Shown here: positions 9,941 through 22,429 of the stretch, one piece after another
Layout of the letters: each line of letters starts with the position of its first letter
Position numbering within the stretch: the stretch's first letter is position 1
Assembly (NCBI RefSeq): GCF_001713375.1
Contig: NZ_CP016449.1
Span: 1,302,001 to 1,366,000, forward strand
Length of the DNA stretch: 64,000 bases
Direction of reading: 5' to 3'
DNA from: Hydrogenophaga sp. RAC07
GTDB lineage: Bacteria; Pseudomonadota; Gammaproteobacteria; Burkholderiales; Burkholderiaceae_C
Notes under the pieces: generated by a model
Database searches by the model: none
Told to the model about the DNA's origin: nothing
What the model saw: the letters and a program-made list of their open reading frames with translations, nothing else
Translations under genes and position numbers: made by a program

Positions 9941-11397
9941 CCGATGTTTCCTTCGAAGAAGATGGTCCAGCGATCGTTTTCGCGGATCCAGTACTGGCGT
10001 TTGGTCACACCGCGGTTCTGGCCGGCGGCGACTTCGCCGAAGGTGACGACGCGTGTGTCGTCGGTGTCGTTCCAGCGCAGGACCGACAGGTCCTTGATCG
10101 CCAGTTGGCGCGGGCCGGTGCTGCGCAATTCGTTCTCCACGCGGGGCCACCATTGAGCTAGATCGCGACCCTGGTTGGAGAAGCGACTGGAGTAAAACCC
10201 TTTGAGCTCGGCCAGATTGCCTTCGCTGCGGCTGCGGCGCCAGGCTTCGAGCACGCCCTCGAACTGCGCCAGGTCCTGGCTGAGTGCGTCGGGCTGCACC
10301 CACTGCAGCTCGGGCGCGATCACCACGGGCGTGGTGCGGATCTGAACCGTGCGCAGCAGGCGCTCCAGGTCGGGGTTGGACAGCACCACACAACCGTCGG
10401 AGGCCTGCGGCGCGCGCACGAACTGGTCGCTGGGTGTGCCGTGCAGCCAGATGCCGCTGCCGGTCTTGCCACGTTGCACGTCCAGCGGGTTCGGGTAGTT
10501 GATGGGCAGGGCGCCCACGCCGTACAGATCGGGCAGGTCGGCCGGATTGAGGGTGCTGGTGATGTAGTACACGCCCAGTGGTGTGCGCTTGTCGCCCTCG
10601 ACCGCTTTTTCGATGCCCGACAGGCCCACCGACATGTAGAAGTCACCCACCAGCTTCAGATTGGGTTGGCGGTTGTCGCCTGGACTGGAGCGCGCAGGGT
10701 TGAGGTTTTCGAACAGGTACAGGCGCGAGCGCGACGCATCGATGGCAATCGCATGGCGGCTTTGCGGTGCCAGCGTGAGGAACTGGGTGGGGATGCTGCC
10801 TGCGGGCGGACGCTCGGTGAGCGCCAGCAGGCGCCGGCGCGATTCTTCACGCAGCGTGGACAGCTGCTGGCTCGCGGCCAGGGCCTTGGTGTCGGGCACA
10901 TCACCGAGCTGGCGCACAGGGCGAGCCTGCAGGCTCAGCAGATCGCCGTGCACCAGGTGGGCGAGCTGGAAGTTGGGATGGTCCTTGACCAGTTGATCGG
11001 CCAGGACAAGCGCGTCGCGGTGCCGGCCCTGGCTGATGAGCTGGTAGATCCCGATCAGGCGTGCTTCGGCCTGGCCAAGCATGGGCTTGACCTCGTCCAA
11101 ACGGGCAGGTGTGAGGCTGTTGGTCTGCAGGCCCGAGGGGCTGGCCGGCAACTGGCTGCGCGCGGTGTCTTGAACGCGTGCCATGGCCTGGTTGAGCAGC
11201 GAAGGCTCGGCTGTGTCGATGGAGTCGCTTGCACCGCTCAGGCCACGGTCTTGCCGGGCGCTGTTGACCCACACGGCCAGAAGTGCGGCAACCACCACGG
11301 CGCCCAGAACCCAGGTCGTGCGCCGGCTCATGCCCTGTCCCTGCTGGCCCGCAGCCACGCCGGCATGTCCCCGCTGACCCATCCGCCGACCCGCCAT
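9937..11397 (-). CDS. L,D-transpeptidase (YkuD) family protein with NTF2-like C-terminus
   Basis: A 486-residue membrane-anchored YkuD-family enzyme, expected to act on peptidoglycan stem peptides in the periplasm. One transmembrane segment follows a short N-terminus (WVLGAVVVAALLAVWV). A helical, TPR-like part comes next (GIYQLISQGRHRDALVLADQL). The catalytic domain carries HGTPSD and SDGCVVLSN, which hold the active-site His and Cys. The last ~110 residues resemble an NTF2-like fold and are related in type to the C-terminus of the neighbouring TPR protein. The start ATG overlaps that gene's TGA by one base (TGATG). A TTG lies one codon earlier. Confidence 0.88.
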   Translation of the reverse strand: MAGRRMGQRGHAGVAAGQQGQGMSRRTTWVLGAVVVAALLAVWVNSARQDRGLSGASDSIDTAEPSLLNQAMARVQDTARSQLPASPSGLQTNSLTPARLDEVKPMLGQAEARLIGIYQLISQGRHRDALVLADQLVKDHPNFQLAHLVHGDLLSLQARPVRQLGDVPDTKALAASQQLSTLREESRRRLLALTERPPAGSIPTQFLTLAPQSRHAIAIDASRSRLYLFENLNPARSSPGDNRQPNLKLVGDFYMSVGLSGIEKAVEGDKRTPLGVYYITSTLNPADLPDLYGVGALPINYPNPLDVQRGKTGSGIWLHGTPSDQFVRAPQASDGCVVLSNPDLERLLRTVQIRTTPVVIAPELQWVQPDALSQDLAQFEGVLEAWRRSRSEGNLAELKGFYSSRFSNQGRDLAQWWPRVENELRSTGPRQLAIKDLSVLRWNDTDDTRVVTFGEVAAGQNRGVTKRQYWIRENDRWTIFFEGNIG

Positions 11398-12488
11398 CAA
11401 GAGCCCGTGGATTCGCGCACGATCAACCAGCGGTTGCCGCTCTTGACCATGTCGAGCGTCTTGCGGCTGGTGACGTTGAGGGTGTCGGAGGTGTAGTCCT
11501 GGCGGAAACGGGCCGTGGCCTTGTCGCCTTCCACCGTGACTTCCAGATTGCTCACGTCCACCCCGATGCGCGTGCGCGGTTCGATGCGGGCGCGGCGGTC
11601 CGACTCCCAGGCCTTGCGGGCCTGGCCGCCGGGCGGTGCGAAGTTGCTGGCGTACGCGCCGAGGTAGCCGTTCATGTCCCTGGACGACCAGGCACCAGCC
11701 CAGGTGCGCACAGCGGCCTCCACTTCACGCTGGGCATCAGCCGCCACCGCGGGCGTGGCGGGAGCGGGAGCAGGGGCCGCAGCCGGCGCAGCGGGTTTGG
11801 TGACAGCGGCCACCGGGGCGGCAGGTGCCGCAGGCGCAGAGACGGCCGGCTTGGCGGCGGCTGGCGCCGGAGCGGGCGCGGCGGCCACCGAGGCGGCACC
11901 CGCGCGCGTGTCGGCGGCAAACAGGTTGCGGATCAGGCTGAGCTTGGGCGCCACAGCGGGGTTGGTGCCATCCAGCTGCAGGGCCTTGCTATAGGCCTGG
12001 CTGGCGAGCTTGGCGTACACGTCGCCGAGGTTCTCATGGGCCGTTGCGTAGCTCGGGTTGGTGCGGATCGCCATTTCGAGTGCGGCGCGTGCCTTGTCGA
12101 ACTGGCTCTGGCCGGCGTAGAGCACGGCGAGGTTGTTGTAGGGCTCGGGCAGCTCGGGGTAGTCTTCGGTGAGCTTGCTGAAGGTGGCAATCGCGTCCTG
12201 CGTCTTGCCGCTTTCGGTGAGGATCACGCCCTTGAGAAAACGCATCTGCGGATCGCGCGCCTTGCCCACCAGGTACTGGTCGGCCTTGGCCAGGGCTTCG
12301 GCGAGCTGGCCGCTGCGCAACAGGCGGTTGACTTCGGCGTAGTCCTCGGTCTGTGCCAGCGCCATCGATGTGCCCAGGCCCACGGCGACGGCGACCGCCA
12401 GACAGCGCAGGCGCGAAGCCATGCCGGAGCGGACCACAGGGGAGGCGGCACCACGCAGGGTGGTTGAAAGATTCACAGGGTGGGACAT
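11397..12488 (-). CDS. Secreted tetratricopeptide-repeat protein with NTF2-like C-terminus
   Basis: A 363-residue exported protein. The N-terminus has a long basic region, then a signal-like stretch ending in GTSMALAQ. Tetratricopeptide repeats follow (for example LLRSGQLAEALAKADQYL and LPEPYNNLAVLYAGQSQFDKARAAL). An Ala/Pro-rich linker covers about residues 210-255, and an NTF2-like domain covers the last ~115 residues (VRTWAGAWSSRDMNGYLGAYASNF). The ATG at 12488 is preferred because GAGG precedes it at good spacing; a shorter start at 12422 would begin at the signal peptide itself. It is coupled by TGATG to the L,D-transpeptidase gene, so a joint cell-wall role is inferred. Confidence 0.85.
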   Translation of the reverse strand: MSHPVNLSTTLRGAASPVVRSGMASRLRCLAVAVAVGLGTSMALAQTEDYAEVNRLLRSGQLAEALAKADQYLVGKARDPQMRFLKGVILTESGKTQDAIATFSKLTEDYPELPEPYNNLAVLYAGQSQFDKARAALEMAIRTNPSYATAHENLGDVYAKLASQAYSKALQLDGTNPAVAPKLSLIRNLFAADTRAGAASVAAAPAPAPAAAKPAVSAPAAPAAPVAAVTKPAAPAAAPAPAPATPAVAADAQREVEAAVRTWAGAWSSRDMNGYLGAYASNFAPPGGQARKAWESDRRARIEPRTRIGVDVSNLEVTVEGDKATARFRQDYTSDTLNVTSRKTLDMVKSGNRWLIVRESTGS

Positions 12489-12748
12489 GGGACCTCGGAG
12501 AGCGAACCTGGGCCACCGAAAGACGGTTGCATCCAGCGACACGTTGATCGAAGGCCCGGCGCTGCATGGCACGCTGCACCGGGCTGGATATACTGGCGCA
12601 TTGTATCTGAGGGGTCTGTTTCTCATGGCCGATCCAGACCACCAGCAGCACCCCGCGTGGCCTGTGTGACACAGGCCGGCCGCACCAGCTGCCGCGTCAG
12701 GTTTTCCACCCCGTTTCGCCGCGCTGATCCCGTGCCCGCATTCCCGAC
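12489..12748. promoter_or_regulatory. Divergent intergenic region before cysS
   Basis: About 260 bp separate the divergent TPR gene and cysS. A TATACT hexamer at 12589-12594 on the plus strand is a plausible -10 element for cysS transcription, but no good -35 element sits at the usual distance. No terminator or riboswitch-like fold is apparent. Confidence 0.3.
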
Positions 12749-14139
<1,391 letters not shown>

Positions 14140-14140
<1 letters not shown>

Positions 14141-14790
14141 TGGCCACCTCCGTGTTGCCCGATGTGGGCCCTGACGCGCCCGACTACTGGCAGGAAGCTT
14201 GCCGCCACCTGATGAAGCGCGACCGCGTGATGAAGAAGCTGATTCCGCAGCACGGGGGCGTGAGCTTGCAGTCAAGAGGCGACGCTTTTGTCACGCTCGC
14301 GCGCAGCATCGTGGGGCAGCAGATTTCGGTGAAGGCCGCGCAGTCGGTCTGGGACCGCTTTGCCGTGTTGCCAAAAAAAATGGTGCCTGCGCAGGTGCTC
14401 AAGCTCAAGGTCGACGACATGCGCGCGGCCGGTTTGTCGGCGCGCAAGGTGGAATATCTGGTGGATCTGGCCTTGCACTTTGCGAACAACCAGGTGCACG
14501 TGAAAGACTGGGCGGAGATGGACGACGAAGCCATCATCACCGAGCTGGTGGCCATCCGCGGCATTGGCCGCTGGACGGCCGAAATGTTCCTCATCTTCCA
14601 CCTGATGCGGCCCAACGTACTACCGCTGGACGACATTGGTCTGCAGAACGGCATCAGCCGCTGCTACTTTTCGGGCGAGCCGGTGAGCCGCAGCGACATC
14701 CGCGAAGTGGCGAGCTCGTGGGCCCCTTTCAGCAGCGTGGCGACTTGGTATATTTGGCGCTCGCTCGACCCGGCCCCCGTTGCCTACTGA
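14140..14790 (+). CDS. DNA-3-methyladenine glycosylase 2 family (HhH-GPD) protein
   Basis: A 216-residue base-excision-repair glycosylase of the HhH-GPD superfamily, close in type to AlkA/MagIII-like DNA-3-methyladenine glycosylases. The N-terminal helical part contains SIVGQQISVKAAQSVWDRF. The helix-hairpin-helix reads AIRGIGRWTAEMFLIF, followed by the catalytic-aspartate segment NVLPLDDIGLQ. No C-terminal Fe-S cysteine loop is present, which argues against EndoIII or MutY. It is coupled to cysS by a one-base overlap and precedes accA by about 100 bp. Confidence 0.9.
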
Positions 14791-14896
14791 TCCCGACACG
14801 TCGTTGAAGCACAAGCCCGAAGCATCGGGCCATGGCCCGCGGCACTGACGCATGTCAGGCGCGGCGCCCCGCACCACAAGACCACAGGAGTCCACC

Positions 14897-15898
14897 TTGG
14901 CCAAAAAGAACTTTCTCGATTTCGAGCAGCCCATTGCCGAACTCGAAACCAAGATCGAGGAACTGCGCTACGTGCAGACAGAATCCGCGGTCGACATCTC
15001 CGAAGAAATCGAACAGCTGGCTGGCAAGAGCCTGCAACTCACCAAAGACATCTACAGCAGCCTGACGCCGTGGCAGATCACCAAGATCGCGCGCCACGCC
15101 GACCGGCCCTACACCTTGGACTATGTGCGCGAAATCTTCACGCACTTCGTTGAGCTGCACGGTGACCGCCATTTCTCCGACGACCTGAGCATCGTGGGCG
15201 GTCTGGCCCGCTTCAACGGCCAGCCCTGCATGGTGTTGGGCCACCAGAAGGGCCGCGACACCAAAGAGCGGGGCCTGCGCAATTTCGGCATGACCAAGCC
15301 CGAGGGCTATCGCAAGGCCTTGCGCCTGATGAAGCTGGCCGAGAAATTCCGCCTGCCGGTCTTCACCTTTGTGGACACACCGGGCGCCTATCCCGGCATC
15401 GACGCCGAAGAGCGCGGACAGTCCGAAGCGATCGGTCGCAACATCTTCGAGATGGCGCAACTCGAAGTGCCCATCATCTCCACCATCATTGGCGAAGGGG
15501 GCTCCGGCGGCGCGCTGGCCATCTCCGTGGCCGACCAGGTGCTGATGCTGCAGTACTCGGTGTACTCGGTGATCAGCCCTGAAGGTTGCGCCTCCATCCT
15601 CTGGAAAACCAGCGACCGTGCGAGCGACGCGGCCGACGCGCTGGGCATCACCGCGCACCGCCTCAAGGCGCTGGGCTTGGTCGACAAGATCGTCAACGAG
15701 CCGGTGGGTGGCGCGCACCGCGACCACAAGCAGATGGCCGCTTTCCTCAAGCGTGCGTTGGGCGACGCGTGGCGCCAGGTGACCGATCTCAAGGTCAAGG
15801 AGCTGGTGGACCGCCGCTACGCGCGCCTCAACAGCTACGGCCGCTTCACCGACACCAAAGCCGACAGCAAGGCCGACGCCAAGAGCGACAAGCGCTGA
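14897..15898 (+). CDS. accA: Acetyl-CoA carboxylase carboxyltransferase subunit alpha
   Basis: Carboxyltransferase alpha subunit, which works with AccD to carboxylate acetyl-CoA in the first step of fatty-acid synthesis. The sequence begins [16 protein letters not shown], as in other betaproteobacterial AccA, and contains [11 protein letters not shown] and the oxyanion segment [16 protein letters not shown] start at 14897 is chosen: ACAGGAG lies six bases upstream and homologues begin at this point. The frame is open back to an ATG at 14852, which would add 15 non-conserved residues. It has 333 residues, with a short charged tail ([15 protein letters not shown]). Confidence 0.95.
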   Translation: MAKKNFLDFEQPIAELETKIEELRYVQTESAVDISEEIEQLAGKSLQLTKDIYSSLTPWQITKIARHADRPYTLDYVREIFTHFVELHGDRHFSDDLSIVGGLARFNGQPCMVLGHQKGRDTKERGLRNFGMTKPEGYRKALRLMKLAEKFRLPVFTFVDTPGAYPGIDAEERGQSEAIGRNIFEMAQLEVPIISTIIGEGGSGGALAISVADQVLMLQYSVYSVISPEGCASILWKTSDRASDAADALGITAHRLKALGLVDKIVNEPVGGAHRDHKQMAAFLKRALGDAWRQVTDLKVKELVDRRYARLNSYGRFTDTKADSKADAKSDKR

Positions 15899-15899
15899 C

Positions 15900-16874
15900 G
15901 TGAACCGCAGCAACGCATCCGCCAACCCCTGCGAGCAGGCGTTGGCACGGTGGTGCGAACGCTGCGCAGCCCGGCCGCTGAAGGTGGCGGTGGCCTACAG
16001 CGCAGGTGCCGATTCCACCGCCTTGCTGCTGGCAGCGCGCCAGCGCTGGCCCGACCAGCTGGTGGCGCTCCATGTGCACCACGGCCTGCAAGCGGCAGCC
16101 GACGGGTTCGAGTCCCATGCCCGACGTTTCTGCGCGCTTCATGGCATTGAGCTGCGCATGGAGCATGTGCAGGCTGCGCATGAGCCCGGACAGAGCCCGG
16201 AAGACGCGGCCCGTCTGGCGCGCTACGCCGCGCTGGCCCGCCTGGCTGTGGATGCCGGAGCCGACTGCGTGCTGCTGGGCCAACACGCCGACGACCAGGC
16301 GGAAACCTTGTTGCTGGCGCTGAGCCGGGGAGCGGGCCTGCCGGGCCTGGCGTCCATGCCCGAGCGGTTCGAGCGCGCGGGCATGTGCTTCGGACGGCCC
16401 TTGCTGGACGTGCCGGCCAGCGTGCTGCGCTCCTGGTTGCTGAGCGAGGGGCACGCGTTTGTAGACGATCCCAGCAACACCGACACCCGCTTCACCCGCA
16501 ACCGCATCCGGGCCGTGCTCATGCCCGCGTGGGAAGCCTGCTTTCCCGGCTTTCGGCCCATGCTCGCTCGCAGCGCCCGCCACGCCGCGCAGGCCCAGCG
16601 CCTGCTGGATGAACTGGCTGCCCTTGACCTGGCGCAGACCGGCGTGCCTCCGCAAATCGCTCGCTTGCAAGCGCTCTCGCGCGATCGCCAGACCAATGCC
16701 CTGCGCCACTGGTTGCGCAGCAGCGCCGGGGTGGCAGCAGCCACCGCACAGCTCGACGAGTTGCTCGACCAGATCGAGGCGTGCACGACTCGCGGTCACC
16801 GCATCCACTTGAAGGTGGGCACAGGGCATGTGGAGCGCGAAGGTGGGCGCCTGCGCTACACCCCCGCCCTATAA
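15900..16874 (+). CDS. tilS: tRNA(Ile)-lysidine synthase
   Basis: An ATP-dependent enzyme that converts C34 of the tRNA-Ile CAU anticodon to lysidine, which is essential for reading AUA. The PP-loop reads AYSAGADSTALL at about residues 32-43, a variant of the usual SGGxDS with Ala in place of the first Gly. GQHADDQAETLLLALSRGAG and DDPSNTDTRFTRNRIR are the family's other signatures. The protein has 324 residues and lacks most of the C-terminal extension of the E. coli enzyme (432 residues). The start is GTG, one base after the accA stop, so translation is probably coupled. Confidence 0.95.
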   Translation: MNRSNASANPCEQALARWCERCAARPLKVAVAYSAGADSTALLLAARQRWPDQLVALHVHHGLQAAADGFESHARRFCALHGIELRMEHVQAAHEPGQSPEDAARLARYAALARLAVDAGADCVLLGQHADDQAETLLLALSRGAGLPGLASMPERFERAGMCFGRPLLDVPASVLRSWLLSEGHAFVDDPSNTDTRFTRNRIRAVLMPAWEACFPGFRPMLARSARHAAQAQRLLDELAALDLAQTGVPPQIARLQALSRDRQTNALRHWLRSSAGVAAATAQLDELLDQIEACTTRGHRIHLKVGTGHVEREGGRLRYTPAL

Positions 16875-16875
16875 T
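16870..16875 (+). promoter_or_regulatory. Possible -10 element for lysC
   Basis: A perfect TATAAT overlaps the tilS stop codon, 55 bp before the lysC ATG. No recognisable -35 hexamer occurs at 16-18 bp, so this may be an activator-dependent promoter or chance. Confidence 0.3.
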
Positions 16876-16930
16876 TGCGGGCTTTGCCCGGCGGCGCAGC
16901 CGGCGCGTTCAACCCAACCAATCCAACCCG

Positions 16931-18211
16931 ATGGCCTTGATAGTTCACAAGTACGGCGGCACCTCCATGGGGTCGACCGAGCGCATCCGCAATGTGGCCA
17001 AACGCGTGGCCAAGTGGCACCGCGCAGGCCACCAGCTCGTGGTCGTGCCCAGTGCCATGAGCGGCGAGACCAACCGCCTGCTCGGCCTGGCCAAGGAACT
17101 CGCACCCGCCAAAGCGACCAGCGCTTACAGCCGCGAACTCGACATGCTGGCCTCCACAGGCGAGCAGGCGTCTTCTGCCCTGTTGGCCATCGCGCTGCAG
17201 GCCGAAGGCATGGAGTCGGTGAGCTACGCCGGCTGGCAGGTGCCGATCAAGACCAACAGCGCCTTCACCAAGGCCCGCATCGAATCGATCGACGACGTGC
17301 GCATCCGGGCCGATCTGAACGCCGGCAAGGTGGTCATCGTCACCGGCTTCCAGGGCGTGGACCCTGAGGGCCACATCACCACCCTGGGCCGCGGCGGCAG
17401 CGACACCTCGGCCGTGGCCGTGGCCGCAGCCCTCAAGGCGGCCGAGTGCCTGATCTACACCGACGTGGACGGCGTCTACACCACCGACCCACGTGTGGTG
17501 CCCGAGGCCCGCCGCCTGGAGCGCGTGAGCTTCGAGGAAATGCTGGAGATGGCCAGCATGGGCAGCAAGGTGCTGCAGATCCGCTCGGTTGAATTTGCCG
17601 GCAAGTACAAGGTTCCCCTGCGCGTGCTTTCGAGCTTCACGCCCTGGGACATCGATCTGAATGAAGAAGCCGCGTCCGGCACCCTGATCACTTTTGAGGA
17701 GGAAGAAACCATGGAACAAGCCGTCGTCTCAGGCATTGCGTTCAACCGCGACGAAGCCAAGATCTCCGTGCTCGGCGTGCCCGACACCCCCGGCATCGCC
17801 TACCAGATCCTGGGTGCGGTGGCCGATGCCAACATCGAAGTCGATGTGATCATCCAGAACCTGAGCAAGGACGGCAAGACCGACTTCAGCTTCACGGTGC
17901 ACCGCAACGATTTCCAGAAAACCATGGATCTGCTCAAGGCCAAGGTCGTGCCCTCGCTGGGTGCTGCCGAGGTGGTGGGCGATGCGCGCATCTGCAAGGT
18001 CAGCATCGTCGGCATCGGCATGCGCAGCCACGTGGGTGTGGCCAGCCGCATGTTCAAGTGCCTGAGCACCGAGGGCATCAACATCCAGATGATCTCGACC
18101 TCGGAGATCAAGACCTCGGTGGTGATCGACGAGAAGTACATGGAACTCGCCGTGCGTTCGCTGCACCGCGAATTCGACCTCGACCAGACCGCCGACACCA
18201 TCACCGGTTGA
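16931..18211 (+). CDS. lysC: Aspartate kinase
   Basis: A 426-residue monofunctional aspartokinase that phosphorylates aspartate at the head of Lys/Thr/Met synthesis. The catalytic motif [11 protein letters not shown] starts at residue 5, [16 protein letters not shown] forms the nucleotide-binding part, and two C-terminal ACT domains begin at about residue 265 ([17 protein letters not shown] and [16 protein letters not shown]), consistent with feedback control by lysine and/or threonine. The ATG at 16931 is chosen because the conserved N-terminus begins there; the open frame extends upstream over tilS. A tRNA-Ser gene follows 55 bp downstream. Confidence 0.97.
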   Translation: MALIVHKYGGTSMGSTERIRNVAKRVAKWHRAGHQLVVVPSAMSGETNRLLGLAKELAPAKATSAYSRELDMLASTGEQASSALLAIALQAEGMESVSYAGWQVPIKTNSAFTKARIESIDDVRIRADLNAGKVVIVTGFQGVDPEGHITTLGRGGSDTSAVAVAAALKAAECLIYTDVDGVYTTDPRVVPEARRLERVSFEEMLEMASMGSKVLQIRSVEFAGKYKVPLRVLSSFTPWDIDLNEEAASGTLITFEEEETMEQAVVSGIAFNRDEAKISVLGVPDTPGIAYQILGAVADANIEVDVIIQNLSKDGKTDFSFTVHRNDFQKTMDLLKAKVVPSLGAAEVVGDARICKVSIVGIGMRSHVGVASRMFKCLSTEGINIQMISTSEIKTSVVIDEKYMELAVRSLHREFDLDQTADTITG

Positions 18212-18266
18212 AGTGCCCGCCTCAGAGGAAGAGGCGGGGTGAGATGAGGCATAATACGCAGCTTCC

Positions 18267-18359
18267 GGAGCGATGACCGAGTGGCCGAAGGTGCTCCCCT
18301 GCTAAGGGAGTATGGGGTGTAGAGCCTCATCGAGGGTTCGAATCCCTCTCGCTCCGCCA
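18267..18359 (+). tRNA. tRNA-Ser (anticodon GCT)
   Basis: A 93-nt class II tRNA with encoded CCA. The acceptor GGAGCGA pairs with TCGCTCC, followed by discriminator G and CCA at 18357-18359. The anticodon stem CTCCC/GGGAG encloses the loop CTGCTAA, giving anticodon GCT (18301-18303), which reads AGC and AGT. A long variable arm and the T-loop GGTTCGAATCC are present. A CATAAT hexamer at 18250-18255 may be its -10 element. Confidence 0.98.
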
Positions 18360-18399
18360 GACCCGATTTCACGACTGTTCAACAGGTCGATGGAATCGC

Positions 18400-18428
18400 A
18401 AAAAAGCCCTGCATTGCAGGGCTTTTTT
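18400..18428. terminator. Bidirectional terminator after tRNA-Ser
   Basis: The sequence AAAAAAGCCCTGCA / TGCAGGGCTTTTTT forms a perfect stem with A and T runs on both sides. It serves the tRNA transcript on the plus strand and the ligAB operon on the minus strand. Confidence 0.92.
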
Positions 18429-18441
18429 GCGTCTGGTCGGC

Positions 18442-20158
<1,717 letters not shown>

Positions 20159-20171
20159 GTCGGGTCCGGGT

Positions 20172-20915
20172 TTATGTGGCCTTGGCCGTTGCCGTCAGCC
20201 AGCGCTGCAGCACCTCGGCCACGGCTGCGGGCCGCTCCATCGGTGCCATGTGACCGGCGTCTTCGGTCACGGCCAGCACCGCACCGGGGATCAGGGCGTG
20301 CATGGCTTCGTGCTGCGCGACCGGGGCCCAGCTGTCCTGGCGACCGCACATCACGAGCGCCGGCACGCGGATGCCGCGCAGCACGTCGGACGCGTCCGGC
20401 CGCTGCAACAGCGCACGGAGCTGGCGCTCGAAGGTGTCGGCGCTCTTGCGCTCGAACATGGCCACGATGGCCTCCAGCAGTGATGCGTCGTTCAGGCGTG
20501 CGGGGTGCACCATGCCTTGCACCCACTGCCGGGCCATCGCGCGTACGCCTTCGCGCCGTGCCACGTCCAGCAGGGCGTGGCGCTTGCGGGTTTCTTCCTC
20601 CCCCGCAGTGCCGCTGGCGCGGGCCAGGTAGCCAGTGTCGAGCAGGGCCACGCGGCTCACGCGCGCGGGCGCCTGGCGCAGCACCTCCAGCGCCACGCGC
20701 GCGCCCATCGAATGGCCGGCCATAGCGAACCGAGGCGGTGCGGCGTCCAGCAGCTGGCGCGCCATCAGGACCACGCTGTCGGCCTCGCCGTGGTCCACCA
20801 CGTGGCACTCGCGGTCCGAGCCCAGCGCGGGCATCACGGGTTGCCACACCGCCGCGTCGCACATCAGGCCGGGCACCAGCCACAGCGGTTCGCCTTGCGC
20901 GGATTCAAGCGGCAT
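20172..20915 (-). CDS. Alpha/beta hydrolase
   Basis: A 247-residue cytoplasmic alpha/beta-hydrolase. The nucleophile elbow is AGHSMGARVA (Ser at about residue 70) and an oxyanion segment lies near LVPGLMCDAAVW. A catalytic Asp is likely in CGRQDSWAP, and the His in EDAGHMAPMERP. The substrate is unknown. The start overlaps the 3' end of the livF-type gene by 11 bp, and ligA follows. The operon context suggests hydrolysis of an imported aromatic ester or of a ring-cleavage product, but an MhpC-like role is not supported by length or motif. Confidence 0.85.
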   Translation of the reverse strand: MPLESAQGEPLWLVPGLMCDAAVWQPVMPALGSDRECHVVDHGEADSVVLMARQLLDAAPPRFAMAGHSMGARVALEVLRQAPARVSRVALLDTGYLARASGTAGEEETRKRHALLDVARREGVRAMARQWVQGMVHPARLNDASLLEAIVAMFERKSADTFERQLRALLQRPDASDVLRGIRVPALVMCGRQDSWAPVAQHEAMHALIPGAVLAVTEDAGHMAPMERPAAVAEVLQRWLTATAKAT

Positions 20916-21654
20916 GCGTGGCTCCTGAGGTGCGAACCACGCCGAGCAGGCCATCCAGCAACTCGGGCTGTGCGGCCAGCGCTGCAGCGTCGCCGCTGTG
21001 CACCACGTTGCCGTGGTCCAGCACCACCGCGCGGTGGCTGATGCGCAGGATGGCTTGTGGATGTTGCTCGACGATGATGGCCGAGAGGCCCTCGTCGCGC
21101 GTGATGCGGGCGATGGCGCGCAGCAACTCTTCCACAATGATGGGCGCCAGGCCTTCCAGCGGCTCGTCGAGCAGCAGCAGGCGTGGGTTGAGCACCAACG
21201 CGCGGCCCACGGCCAGCATTTGCTGCTCACCGCCAGAGAGCTGGGTGCCCAGGTTGGTCTTGCGCTCGGCCAGGCGCGGGAACAGCTCGTACACGCGTTC
21301 GGGTGTCCACGGCCGGTTGCTGCTGCCGGCGCGCGCCGGGCGCGCCACCGCCGTCAGGTTTTCTTGCACCGTGAGCGATTTGAAGATGTTGCGCTCCTGC
21401 GGCACCCACCCGATGCCGGCGGCCGCGCGTTCGTGCGCGGGCAGGCGGTGCAGTTCGACGCCGGCCAGCCGGATGCTGCCGCCGTGCTGGCGCGTGGCGC
21501 CGGCCAGCGTGTTCATGAGCGTGGTCTTGCCGGTGCCGTTGCGGCCCAGCAGCGCCAGCGTTTCGCCCTCGGGCAGCGAGAAGCTCACGCCCTGGAGCAC
21601 CACCGCCTCGCCGTAGCCGGCGCTCAGGTTTTCAATGTGCAGCAGATCAGCCAT
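20905..21654 (-). CDS. Branched-chain amino acid-type ABC transporter, ATP-binding protein (LivF-type)
   Basis: A 249-residue ATPase of the HAAT (Liv) ABC family, one of two nucleotide-binding subunits. Walker A is GRNGTGKT, the signature is LSGGEQQMLAVGRAL, Walker B is RLLLLDEPLEGLAP, and the switch His is in IIVEQH. It overlaps the livG-type gene by 8 bp. The set of substrate-binding protein, two permeases and two ATPases is complete in this operon. Because ligAB and a hydrolase follow, an aromatic acid is a likelier cargo than leucine, but this is inference. Confidence 0.93.
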   Translation of the reverse strand: MADLLHIENLSAGYGEAVVLQGVSFSLPEGETLALLGRNGTGKTTLMNTLAGATRQHGGSIRLAGVELHRLPAHERAAAGIGWVPQERNIFKSLTVQENLTAVARPARAGSSNRPWTPERVYELFPRLAERKTNLGTQLSGGEQQMLAVGRALVLNPRLLLLDEPLEGLAPIIVEELLRAIARITRDEGLSAIIVEQHPQAILRISHRAVVLDHGNVVHSGDAAALAAQPELLDGLLGVVRTSGATHAA

Positions 21655-22429
21655 GGATGGCCTCCCCATGGCCGAGGTACACGGCTTTGACCCGCGGGTC
21701 GTTGGCAATCTCTCCCGGTGTGCCTTCGACCAGCACCGCGCCGTTGACCAGCACGGTGATGAAGCGGGCGAATTCAAACACCAGGTCCATGTCGTGCTCG
21801 ATCAGCAGCACCGACACATCGGCCGGCAGCGCGGCCACGGTGTGCAGCAGTTCCTCGCGTTCACCCGCCGGCACGCCGGCCACCGGCTCGTCGAGCAGCA
21901 GCACGCGCGGCTCGCAGGCCAGGGCGATGGCGATCTCCAGCAGGCGGCGCTTGCCATAGGCCAGGTGCTCGGTGCGCACATGGCCCACGTCGGCCAGGTG
22001 GAACTTTTCCAACAACTGTTCGCAGCGTTGGTTGACCGCCGGCTGGCGCCCCAGCGGCTGCCACCAGCGTCCGCCCAATCCCAGGTGCTGCGCCACCACC
22101 ATGGCCAGGGTTTCCCGCGGCGTGAGGCTGTTGAACAGCTGGTTGATCTGGAAGGTGCGCACCATGCCGCGGCGCACACGCTGGTGCGGTGCGAGCGTGG
22201 TGATGTCGTCGCCATCGAGCAGGATGCGCCCGGCCGAAGGTTCGAGCACGCCGGTCAGCAGGTTGATCAGCGTGGTCTTGCCCGCGCCGTTGGGGCCGAT
22301 GAGCGCGTGGCGCGCGCCGTGGCTCACGTTCAGGCTCACGTCCTGCGTGGCGACGATGCCGCCGAAACGCTTGACCAGGCCCTCTGTCTTGAGCACGGTG
22401 GTGGTGTTCATGGGGGTCGGGGCGTTCAT
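21647..22429 (-). CDS. Branched-chain amino acid-type ABC transporter, ATP-binding protein (LivG-type)
   Basis: A 260-residue second ATPase of the transporter. Walker A is GPNGAGKT; the signature is the degenerate LAYGKRRLLEIAIAL typical of LivG; Walker B is RVLLLDEPVAGVP; the switch is LLIEHD. The C-terminal tail VKAVYLGHG is the usual LivG ending. The ATG at 22429 overlaps the permease stop by 4 nt. An alternative in-frame ATG lies six codons downstream. Confidence 0.93.
   Translation of the reverse strand: MNAPTPMNTTTVLKTEGLVKRFGGIVATQDVSLNVSHGARHALIGPNGAGKTTLINLLTGVLEPSAGRILLDGDDITTLAPHQRVRRGMVRTFQINQLFNSLTPRETLAMVVAQHLGLGGRWWQPLGRQPAVNQRCEQLLEKFHLADVGHVRTEHLAYGKRRLLEIAIALACEPRVLLLDEPVAGVPAGEREELLHTVAALPADVSVLLIEHDMDLVFEFARFITVLVNGAVLVEGTPGEIANDPRVKAVYLGHGEAIHG

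Noticed and set aside
12625..12669. A 14-codon open frame (MADPDHQQHPAWPV) upstream of cysS as a possible leader peptide
   Set aside because: No cysteine codons, poor ribosome-site spacing, and no attenuator-like hairpin follows it.
20172..21230. A longer hydrolase start inside the livF-type gene
   Set aside because: The upstream part is an off-frame reading of the ATPase; the hydrolase fold begins at ATG 20915.
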